Assembly (NCBI GenBank): GCA_007128555.1
Contig: SKXF01000443.1
Coordinates: 1 to 7,861, forward strand
DNA length: 7,861 nt
Source: Clostridia bacterium
GTDB lineage: Bacteria > Bacillota_E > SLMV01 > PUMD01
Reading direction: 5' to 3'
Shown: in pieces, positions 1-5,374 of the stretch
Layout of the letters: each line of letters begins with the position of its first letter
How positions within the stretch are numbered: the stretch's first letter is position 1
Translations under genes and position numbers: made by a program
The notes under the pieces: model-generated
What the model saw: only the letters and a program-made list of their open reading frames with translations
Told to the model about the DNA's origin: nothing
Databases searched by the model: none

Positions 1-282
1 GGCGAGGAATGGTTCGTGTTTCGCGAATATCCTGAGACCAGCGTCTCTCGCGAATACGATTTGCCCCGGGACTTCAGCCGGGGGCGTTTCGTGGTCTCAC
101 CTTTCTTTTTCGGGCCCGAGACGGAGGAGACCGTCCAGGCTATCCTCACGGTGATCTTTCCCGATGGCAGCACACAGCAGTTGCAGCAAGAGCTGTCGTA
201 CCTGCCGCCTTATGACCAGTGGTTCGCCATGGTGATCGATGTCGACCGGAACGACGTGGAGGTGCTGGACGCCTTTGCCGAC
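1..282 (+). repeat. Tandem coding repeat, copy 1 (94 aa)
   Basis: This block encodes GEEWFVFR through VEVLDAFAD. It aligns with 457-726 over almost its whole length. Copy 1 has four extra residues (SREYDLPRDF against SGGWDF), so the offset changes from 456 to 444 nt after that point. Stretches of 26 nt (88-113) and 23 nt (190-212) are identical in the other copy, which points to recent duplication or gene conversion. Confidence 0.85.
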
Positions 283-729
283 GGCACAGAGACGGCGAGC
301 ACCGGGTTCTATGAACACCGCGCGGGCGACCTGGCCGTGGTCCTGCGGTGGGCAGGCGACGTCGATCTCGACCTGGAGATCTGGTCCGAAGACTATGACT
401 ACCTGGGAGCGGCCTTTGACCTGGGGGGTTCTCCGGATATTGGCCACGGCGACGACGGCGAGGAGTGGTTTGTGTTCCGCCATTATCCCGAGACCGATGT
501 CTCTGGCGGATGGGATTTCAGCCGGGGACGCTTCGTGGTCTCACCTTTCTTTTTCGGCCCTGAGACGGAGGAGACGGTTCTGGCTGATCTCACGGTGATC
601 CTTCCCGACGGCAGCAGGCAGAACATACAGCAGGAGCTGTCGTACCTGCCGCCTTACGATCAGTGGTTTGCCCTTCTCATTGATGTGGACAGCAGCCGGG
701 TGGAAGTACTGGATTTCTTCGCCGAATGA
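1..729 (+). CDS. C-terminal part of a tandem-repeat beta-rich protein (YfaP/DUF2135-like, tentative)
   Basis: The reading frame is open from base 1 and ends at TGA 727-729, so the true start lies upstream and 242 residues are visible. A GTG at base 16 is internal to a repeat and is not a credible start. The protein is very acidic and rich in aromatic residues. It has two copies of a block starting GEEWFVFR (residues 1 and 153) and containing GRFVVSPFFFG, ETEETV and SYLPPYDQWFA. Between the copies lies DLAVVLRWAGDVDLDLEIW (about residues 110-128). That hydrophobic strand followed by a DxDLDL motif recalls the beta-sandwich of YfaP/DUF2135 proteins, which are usually exported or surface-associated. 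A complete unit probably runs from that strand to the VEVLD motif, so the window holds one full unit and part of another. No signal peptide can be judged because the N-terminus is missing. The exact function is unknown, and the DUF2135 link is an inference from motif shape. Confidence 0.8.
   Translation, partial: GEEWFVFREYPETSVSREYDLPRDFSRGRFVVSPFFFGPETEETVQAILTVIFPDGSTQQLQQELSYLPPYDQWFAMVIDVDRNDVEVLDAFADGTETASTGFYEHRAGDLAVVLRWAGDVDLDLEIWSEDYDYLGAAFDLGGSPDIGHGDDGEEWFVFRHYPETDVSGGWDFSRGRFVVSPFFFGPETEETVLADLTVILPDGSRQNIQQELSYLPPYDQWFALLIDVDSSRVEVLDFFAE
457..726 (+). repeat. Tandem coding repeat, copy 2 (90 aa)
   Basis: This is the second copy of the block, encoding GEEWFVFR through VEVLDFFAE, and it ends at the stop codon. 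It matches copy 1 at the DNA level at 532-557 and 634-656. Being terminal, it marks the end of the repeat array. More copies probably lie left of the window. Confidence 0.85.
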
Positions 730-822
730 TCCTGGGCCATGTGGGATGACGGTTGCAATTTGTGTGCCGGGAGTGGGGGAGAGGGGTGGGGGCCAGCAGA
801 GGAGCGAAGCGGCAGAAGGCTT

Positions 823-1983
823 TCATCCCGAGGCGTCTGCTGTCTCTGACAGCGTAGCCACGTAACACACGAGTTCCAGGGTCTCCGTGGTCAGACCGGC
901 TGCCGAGGCCAGTTGGCCCTGCAGCCTGGCAAGGGGTCCCCTTGTCCTGTCTACTTCGTCGGCCAGGTCCGGCCTCCGGGCCGTGAGCTCGTCCAGGCGG
1001 GACGTGATCCCCATGTATTCAATGCCAACGACCTTGTCGGCGAAAAAGAGCACCCTCTCGAGAAGGTCATTCCGTAGGCCCGGATTCACGATGGCAGGCA
1101 GGATGTGATTGGCCACTGCAGGAGCCAGGTGGCCCAGCCCCTCGTCTTCCAGGATGAGCGCCGAGGCCCTGGCGTGTTCCAGGCCGGCCGCCACCCGGGG
1201 GTCGGCATGGGTCCTGCCCACGTCGTGGCACATGGCCGCTGTGGCCAGCAGGGGAAGATCCAGGTTGGCTCCTGCGGCCATGAGTTGGCGACCCAGGGCC
1301 AGGGCTACCGAAGTGACCTTCTCCGAGTGTTTCACCAGGCGAGGGGGCGCCCCGTGACGGGACAGGATCTCCCGGGCACCACTGAGGGCGTCATGCACCC
1401 TGGGGCAGGCCTTCTTGTGCTCCATGTTCAACCACGTGGCAGCGCGGGCTGCGCTTCCCGTTGCCTTTATGGGTGTACCCGGAGCCACGGGTTCGCCCAG
1501 GATCCTGGCCCGGCCCCAATGGGAGTTGCCGAGGGATTTACTGTCGATCCACAGCAGGCGGTCGATTTCTGCGCTGGGTCGAGGATGACCCCGGTAGCGG
1601 CTCTTCCAGACCACGCAGAGGTAGTCCAGGTGCCTCCCCTCCAGGGGGACGGGTCCGGTCCACACCAGGGTAGGCCGGGGGGCCATGGATGCAGGCAGCA
1701 GCACCCGCTCGGGGGCGGTTCCGTTCACCAGGAAACAGGTGTGGGCGGCATCGGTCGGCTCAAGGTCCACGTTGGCCTCCTCCTGGCCCTCGCGCCTGAG
1801 AGCCTCCAGCAGGCTCTCGCCCTGCTCCAGGCGTCCTCCAATGGCGAAGGCCAGGAGCGCCCCTGGTGAAAGCACCCCGGCGAACAGAAAACCCGTGTCT
1901 GCAGTCACATAGGTTCCCGTAGACCAGACCCGGCCCGGCCTGTCCAGGGGCCTGAGCGCGTCATCCAGTGTCTGTGCGTTCAT
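823..1983 (-). CDS. Nudix hydrolase-HD phosphohydrolase fusion protein
   Basis: This 386-residue protein joins two nucleotide-hydrolase folds. The N-terminal part (about 20-165) is a Nudix domain. Its Nudix box spans 50-72, with G50, E56, R64, E65, E68 and E69 in consensus positions. G66 and N71 replace the usual aliphatic residue and glycine. The C-terminal part (about 195-345) is an HD domain with H219, the H253-D254 pair in CHDVGR, H270, H293 and D316 (FFADK), which is a complete metal-binding set. Nudix enzymes hydrolyse nucleoside diphosphates linked to another moiety, and HD proteins are metal-dependent phosphohydrolases. The substrate cannot be read from the sequence, but nucleotide clean-up or signal turnover is plausible. 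There is no signal peptide or membrane helix, so it is probably cytoplasmic. The ATG is preceded by a strong SD (GGGGAGGTGA, 1987-1996) inside the upstream acetyltransferase reading frame. The start overlaps that gene's stop as ATGA, implying translational coupling. Confidence 0.85.
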   Translation of the reverse strand: MNAQTLDDALRPLDRPGRVWSTGTYVTADTGFLFAGVLSPGALLAFAIGGRLEQGESLLEALRREGQEEANVDLEPTDAAHTCFLVNGTAPERVLLPASMAPRPTLVWTGPVPLEGRHLDYLCVVWKSRYRGHPRPSAEIDRLLWIDSKSLGNSHWGRARILGEPVAPGTPIKATGSAARAATWLNMEHKKACPRVHDALSGAREILSRHGAPPRLVKHSEKVTSVALALGRQLMAAGANLDLPLLATAAMCHDVGRTHADPRVAAGLEHARASALILEDEGLGHLAPAVANHILPAIVNPGLRNDLLERVLFFADKVVGIEYMGITSRLDELTARRPDLADEVDRTRGPLARLQGQLASAAGLTTETLELVCYVATLSETADASG

Positions 1984-2521
1984 CGGTCACCTCCCCTTGA
2001 CCCTGTCTGCAGCGGAGCACTCCAGGTGTCGTGAACAAAGTACAGTTTTTGATCATTCATCTCAAATGCTTCGTCATCATCTCTGGAAGTCGCGTTGAAC
2101 CCATTTCCCTCCAGGACTCTCTGCGAAGCCATGTTCGCTGTCGTTGTCCTGGCGTGTACCTGGGTAATTCCTGAGCCTGTGATTCTCTGCAGCAGGCGTT
2201 TCGTGGCGTTGCTTGCCACACCCTGTCCTGCATGGTCTTCACCAACCCTGAAACCAAGGTGGCAGAACGGTTAGCTTCGATATTGACAAGGTTGATTCTT
2301 CCCACGATGCGATAGGCGTCATCGCGTACCAGGTAAAAACGCGACAGGTCATGATCCTGTTCTTTCAGTAATTCCCTGTGTCTTGCCCTGAACCCTCCAG
2401 GGGTATCGTATCTCTTTCCTCGACCTGGTACCATCGTTTCGAAATAAGATCTGTTCCGGCTCTCAAACGCCAACAGTTCCTCCTCATCTTCTTCCCGCAA
2501 TATCTTGATGGAAATGTGCAT
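1980..2521 (-). pseudogene. RimJ/RimL-type GNAT N-acetyltransferase, frameshifted
   Basis: From ATG 2521 the frame encodes MHISIKILREEDEEELLAF and continues like a RimJ/RimL acetyltransferase to SATL. It then shifts into a non-homologous tail that stops at 2057. Another minus-strand frame continues the family with GFRVGEDHAGQGVASNATK, which holds the acetyl-CoA-binding GxG/A loop, then ANMASQRVLEGNGF, and ends at TGA 1980-1982. Adding one base near 2254-2255 (CC to CCC on the plus strand) restores ATLGFRVGED and one 180-residue protein, a normal family length. The break is therefore a single-base deletion or a sequencing error in a short homopolymer. No canonical slippery heptamer is visible, so programmed frameshifting is unlikely. 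Family members acetylate N-termini or small molecules using acetyl-CoA; the substrate here is unknown. The stop overlaps the start of the Nudix-HD gene. Upstream in-frame starts reach 2671, but family similarity begins at 2521. Confidence 0.8.
1987..1996 (-). promoter_or_regulatory. Ribosome binding site of the Nudix-HD gene
   Basis: Read on the minus strand this is GGGGAGGTGA, close to a perfect anti-16S match, ending three bases before the ATG at 1983. It fixes that start and allows translation independent of the damaged upstream gene. Confidence 0.75.
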
Positions 2522-3157
2522 CGTTAAGGCCCCCCAGACGTCATGCGTTTCGGCCGTTTTGGCCTCGGGTTGTCGCAGCACCCTCATGTTCCATTGTACA
2601 CGGAATCGGCGATCCTCTCGGTACGATGATGCACATGATCTGCAGGATCGGGGCAAGTCACCGATGTCCATGCTTCCGCCAGGTCAACGAGTCATCGTCC
2701 TGCATGTTTGCTCAATCGCAGATCACGGACCAAGGTGGAAGAGACATGCAGCACCATGGATACGGAGAAACTGTTTGGCCTGTGTCAATGCTTTCCACCT
2801 TTGCCTTAATGGATCACCTGCTGGGATTGCACAGAAAAGACATGAGGCGAAACGCAACCTCATGCTGACAAGGATGAATGACCAAGCCCTCGTCAGCCCG
2901 TTTTCTCGACATACCGCCGGGTTTGTTTTGATCGATGAAGTGAAACCGGATGACATCCCCTTCATGGGGTTCCAGGTCGTCAGATCTCTGTGACATTCCC
3001 GGGCTAAGCCGGAACCTGCGTGCTGGCACTTCTCCAGGTATCCGTGGATTCTGGGTTGCCATCGTCTGTAGTTTCCTCTAGCCATCTGCATCAAAGACAC
3101 GATATGATCACGAGTACAGTAGGCTCAGCCCTACCCATGTGATGGGAGGTGTGACCA
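2522..3157. other. 636-base stretch without a convincing gene
   Basis: Both strands have open frames here, including a plus-strand frame 2505-2993 and minus-strand frames 2723-3100 and 2814-3062, but none resembles a known family. The 82-residue minus frame from ATG 3062 looks the most protein-like. It contains DDLEPHEGDVIRFHFIDQ and has a weak SD (AGAGGA) about ten bases upstream, so it could be a small gene or a decayed remnant. The segment looks less G+C-rich than its surroundings. A short GGCC-GTTTT-GGCC hairpin lies near 2552-2564. A possible minus-strand -10 (TACAAT, 2593-2598) could serve the acetyltransferase gene, but no good -35 is evident. Confidence 0.5.
3144..3151 (+). promoter_or_regulatory. 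Ribosome binding site deciding the TTG start at 3158
   Basis: GGGAGGTG lies six bases before TTG 3158. No in-frame ATG or GTG is available at a useful distance, so this site supports the TTG start. A weak hairpin (GTAGG/CCTAC, 3119-3134) sits just upstream. Confidence 0.65.
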
Positions 3158-3355
3158 TTGAAACGCATCGCTACCAATGGGCTCATACTACTCTTTTTGA
3201 CCGTTTACTTACTCATCATTCACTTCTTCGTCTGGGTTCACCTACCGATCTATTCTTCCACGGGAGTATTCCTGGGTAGTGTGCTTGCTCTTTTGATTTC
3301 CCTGGCACTTGCAATAGTAACCGTTAGCAAAATAGTCGATATACTTCAAAGCTGA
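3158..3355 (+). CDS. Small two-helix membrane protein, unknown function
   Basis: This 65-residue protein starts at TTG with a well-placed SD. The sequence opens MKR and then has two hydrophobic stretches, about residues 8-27 (GLILLFLTVYLLIIHFFVWV) and 36-57, joined by a short loop (HLPIYSSTG). It ends with KIVDILQS. The positive N-terminus suggests both ends are cytoplasmic with the loop outside. No family was recognised. Codon use is unlike the neighbours: it has many A- or T-ending codons (TTA, CTA, ATA, ACT), which suggests acquisition from elsewhere or a lineage-specific gene. It appears monocistronic, with the deaminase start 174 bases downstream. The consistent hydrophobic pattern, clean SD and bounded frame support a real gene, though similarity to a known protein was not established. 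Confidence 0.6.
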   Translation: MKRIATNGLILLFLTVYLLIIHFFVWVHLPIYSSTGVFLGSVLALLISLALAIVTVSKIVDILQS

Positions 3356-3400
3356 GACGCTCTAGAAGTTCCTGTTCCGTCAGGGCAAACACGGTTCTCA

Positions 3401-3412
3401 GCATCATGATGC
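3401..3412. repeat. Perfect 12-bp palindrome
   Basis: GCATCATGATGC is a perfect palindrome in the gap between the small membrane gene and the deaminase gene. It overlaps the right arm of a looser inverted repeat, GCTGAGA (3351-3357) with TCTCAGC (3396-3402), whose left arm includes the small gene's stop. It could be an operator for the deaminase gene or chance. There is no T-run, so a terminator is not supported. Confidence 0.35.
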
Positions 3413-3529
3413 CTTACTCCGGCATGTCGCTTTGCAGGGGCGAATCGGGTGAGGGGCGAAGGATGATGTATCAGCAAGATGGCCGCCAGGGGGGATATCT
3501 CGCCGCTGGTGGTCCTGGGAGGAACAGCA

Positions 3530-4048
3530 ATGGGTGATGCATCACCAGAGGATCTCGGATACATGAAAGAAGCTCTGAAGACGGCCCGCGAAGCCCTGCA
3601 GCAGGGGGAAGTGCCCTGTGCGGCCGTAATGGTCGCCCCCGGACAGGGAATCATCGCCCGGGTCCATGCCACCGATCGTCAGCGCCGCAACAGGATATCC
3701 CACGCCGAGCTGCTTCTGCTCCTGGACAGTCCCGCTGTGGGGACCAGGCGCGATAGCCTCACCCTGTACAGCACGCTGGAGCCCTGCGTGATGTGCACGG
3801 CAGCGTTGATGACGGAGGGGGTGGGGCGGGTGGTGTTTGGTCTGCCGTCTCCGATCGACGGGGGAACCTATCTCCTGGACGACTCCAGGACGGTTGCCCG
3901 ATGCGGAGGTGCAGCCTTTGATCTGACAGGAGGCGTGATGGAAGAGGAGTGCGCCCGGCTATTTGCCCAGTTCCTGGATCTGCCGGGTGTGCCGGCGGGC
4001 ATGGTTGCCTTTGTCCGGGCATTGCTGGATTCCCAGGGCGACTTGTAG
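3530..4048 (+). CDS. TadA/CMP-dCMP-type zinc-dependent deaminase
   Basis: This 172-residue protein belongs to the cytidine/deoxycytidylate deaminase superfamily. The zinc site is complete: H58-A59-E60 supplies the first ligand and the proton-shuttling glutamate, and P85-C86-V-M-C89 supplies the other two ligands. The N-terminal MKEALKTAREALQQGEVPCAAVMV matches the first helix and strand of TadA-like enzymes, and TLYSTLEPCVMC is typical of the family. The asparagine that TadA usually has in its early substrate loop is absent (ARVHATDR here), and the region after PCxxC diverges. A nucleoside, base or nucleotide substrate is therefore as likely as tRNA adenosine-34. The ATG at 3530 is chosen because GGGAGGAA (3517-3524) precedes it at good spacing. 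An in-frame ATG at 3479 would add 17 residues but has no clear SD. The gene converges with the ABC operon downstream. Confidence 0.85.
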   Translation: MGDASPEDLGYMKEALKTAREALQQGEVPCAAVMVAPGQGIIARVHATDRQRRNRISHAELLLLLDSPAVGTRRDSLTLYSTLEPCVMCTAALMTEGVGRVVFGLPSPIDGGTYLLDDSRTVARCGGAAFDLTGGVMEEECARLFAQFLDLPGVPAGMVAFVRALLDSQGDL

Positions 4049-4209
4049 ATCCTCCTTTGGCGTTGACCGCTTTCTCCTGCAGATGCTCTTGCGCATTCCA
4101 GCGCCGATGACCTTCGGCAGGGCTCTGTTGTCCAGGGAGAAGGGGCGCAGGGGACCAGGAAACGAACAACTGTATCGTGCCTTCGGAACAGCTTCGGATC
4201 GGTCTACCC

Positions 4210-4241
4210 GGAAAAGCCGTCCCCGCGGGCAGGGCTTTTCC
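4210..4241. terminator. Probable bidirectional intrinsic terminator
   Basis: GGAAAAGCC (4210-4218) and GGCTTTTCC (4233-4241) form a perfect 9-bp inverted repeat around a G+C-rich loop. The A-tract and T-tract lie in the stem, so the hairpin can act on either strand. It sits between the convergent deaminase gene and ybjQ-like gene. The loop contains CCCGCGGG, and a 12-bp palindrome TCCCCGCGGGGA (4239-4250) overlaps the right arm, so alternative folds are possible. The rest of the 237-base gap shows no gene. Confidence 0.6.
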
Positions 4242-4250
4242 CCGCGGGGA
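4239..4250. repeat. 12-bp palindrome overlapping the terminator arm
   Basis: TCCCCGCGGGGA is self-complementary and repeats the sequence TCCCCGCGGG found at 4220-4229 in the terminator loop. It competes with the GGAAAAGCC/GGCTTTTCC stem for bases 4239-4241. Confidence 0.5.
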
Positions 4251-4285
4251 TCGTGCGTTGACGACTGGTCGAGGTCGATTTTCAA

Positions 4286-4588
4286 CTAGATCCTGACGGC
4301 TGTGCCGTAGACGATCACCTCGGCGGCGCCGCTGGTGATGCTGGCTGTTGAGAACCGCACCCCGATGACGCCATTGGCTCCCAGGTCAGCTGCTTCGGAT
4401 ATCATCTCGGCGATGGCCTGGTCCCGGGCTCGCGCGAGCAGATCGGCGTACTCACTGACTTCGCCTCCGACCAGCTTTCGCAGCGAGGCAAGTATGTCCC
4501 GCCCGAGGTGGGTGGCCTGCATGCAGCTGCCACGAACCAGTCCCAGGACCTCGTATTCGGTGCGAAGATCACTTGTGGCGAGGAGCAT
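4286..4588 (-). CDS. ybjQ: YbjQ/UPF0145 family protein
   Basis: This 100-residue protein matches the YbjQ/UPF0145 (DUF74) family in length and motifs. It has the early EYEVLGLVRG strand, a LGRDILASLRKLVGG segment (about 28-42), the helix ARDQAIAEMISEAADLGANGVIGVRF (54-79) and the C-terminal GTAV (95-98). The fold is a small alpha/beta domain thought to form oligomers. It is sometimes described as a heavy-metal-binding-type domain, but its biochemical role is not established. The start at ATG 4588 is supported by a near-perfect SD (4596-4604) at seven bases spacing. That SD overlaps the stop codon of the upstream permease gene, so the protein is the fourth product of the gntR-ABC operon. Its role in that operon is unknown; attachment to the transporter or to an envelope response is an inference. 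Confidence 0.88.
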   Translation of the reverse strand: MLLATSDLRTEYEVLGLVRGSCMQATHLGRDILASLRKLVGGEVSEYADLLARARDQAIAEMISEAADLGANGVIGVRFSTASITSGAAEVIVYGTAVRI

Positions 4589-4595
4589 TCCCCTT

Positions 4596-4604
4596 ACCTC
4601 CTTT
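4596..4604 (-). promoter_or_regulatory. Ribosome binding site of the ybjQ-like gene
   Basis: On the minus strand this reads AAAGGAGGT, a textbook SD seven bases before the ATG. It touches the permease stop codon (4604-4606), which ties translation of the two genes together and suggests high expression of the YbjQ protein. Confidence 0.75.
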
Positions 4605-5374
4605 CAGATCATGGTCCTTTGGATTTTGAAGATCCGCCACGCAACCCCGGTGCACACCAGGGAGAGTCCCAGCAGGACGAGGGTCACGTCCCAGCGGATG
4701 TCGTTGCTCTGAAGGGTCTGGGCCGCCGCCAGGTGATGGCTCAGGGAGACGGGCCTCAGCGCCGGGATCCAACCGATGACGATCAGCGCCGCGCACGTGG
4801 CTCCGCCTGCCAGCACAGCCTTGATCTCCTCGCCGAGAAGAGCGGAATACACCCAGCTGATCGCGTAGAAGAGGGCAGCGCCCGCCAGGGTCACAGGCAG
4901 GCCCCGGATGAACCTGGAAAGGTCCAGGCTATGCCCTGCCGCTACCGATGATGGCCCCATCGTGAGCGTGGTGATGATGATCATGCTCCACAGCAGGGCC
5001 AGGCCGGCGACGTACTTGGTCTGGAACAAGGTGGCCCTGCTGATCGGCTGGGACAGCAGAAATTCCATGCTGCGCCGGGATCGCTCCCCTGCGAGGGGTG
5101 CCGCGCCCAGCAGCACCGCGATGACCACCACCAGTTGGAAGAGGTTCTTGCCGTACCAGTTCATCCAGAGATAGGTCGTGTAGTCGCCCAGTTGCGAGGA
5201 GACCAGCGATCCCCAGGCCTCCGGCAGGGGCGGTGCATCGGACAGGAACGATCTCAGGATATCGAAACCGAAAGGCAGCAGCAGGGCCGTGACGAGGAGT
5301 GCGCTTCCCCCTATGATCCATTTCCAGCGGGCCTCTCGCAGTTCCTTGCCGAGAAGGCCTCGATTAAGCCTCAT
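4604..5374 (-). CDS. ABC-2 type transporter permease
   Basis: This 256-residue integral membrane protein has about six hydrophobic segments, near residues 19-38, 77-94, 122-139, 159-178, 185-203 and 229-246. Between the second and third lies GERSRRSMEFLLSQPISRATLFQTKYVAG (96-124), the hallmark of the ABC-2 permease family, where E-x-R-x-x-S-x-E-F-L-L-S-x-P-I-S-R is conserved. It forms the membrane channel for the ATPase encoded just upstream. ABC-2 transporters of this kind usually export or flip lipids, peptides or antibiotics and often confer resistance; the substrate here is unknown. The ATG overlaps the end of the ATPase gene by 11 nt, and its SD (GGAGGA) lies inside the ATPase coding sequence, so the pair is translationally coupled. 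With a single permease gene visible, a homodimer is likely. Confidence 0.9.
   Translation of the reverse strand: MRLNRGLLGKELREARWKWIIGGSALLVTALLLPFGFDILRSFLSDAPPLPEAWGSLVSSQLGDYTTYLWMNWYGKNLFQLVVVIAVLLGAAPLAGERSRRSMEFLLSQPISRATLFQTKYVAGLALLWSMIIITTLTMGPSSVAAGHSLDLSRFIRGLPVTLAGAALFYAISWVYSALLGEEIKAVLAGGATCAALIVIGWIPALRPVSLSHHLAAAQTLQSNDIRWDVTLVLLGLSLVCTGVAWRIFKIQRTMI

Noticed and set aside
97..483. A 128-residue minus-strand open frame inside the tandem-repeat gene
   Set aside because: It lies opposite a strongly patterned repeat protein and shows no family features.
1105..1869. A 254-residue plus-strand open frame opposite the Nudix-HD gene
   Set aside because: It is antisense to a gene with clear Nudix and HD motifs, is rich in G, H, R and P, and has no recognisable domain. 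Long antisense frames are expected in G+C-rich coding DNA.
2245..2265. Programmed ribosomal frameshifting in the GNAT gene
   Set aside because: No X-XXY-YYZ slippery heptamer or downstream pseudoknot is apparent. A one-base deletion in a short homopolymer explains the break more simply.
2505..2993. A 162-residue plus-strand open frame in the gene-poor segment
   Set aside because: It has no SD, an odd composition with many C, H, M and R, and no recognisable motif. It also runs into the start of the GNAT pseudogene on the other strand.
4929..5321. A minus-strand frame with a histidine-rich stretch (HDHHHHAHD) that resembles a metal-binding peptide
   Set aside because: It is an alternative frame of the ABC-2 permease gene. 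The histidines come from ATC/ATG-rich codons of a membrane segment read out of frame.
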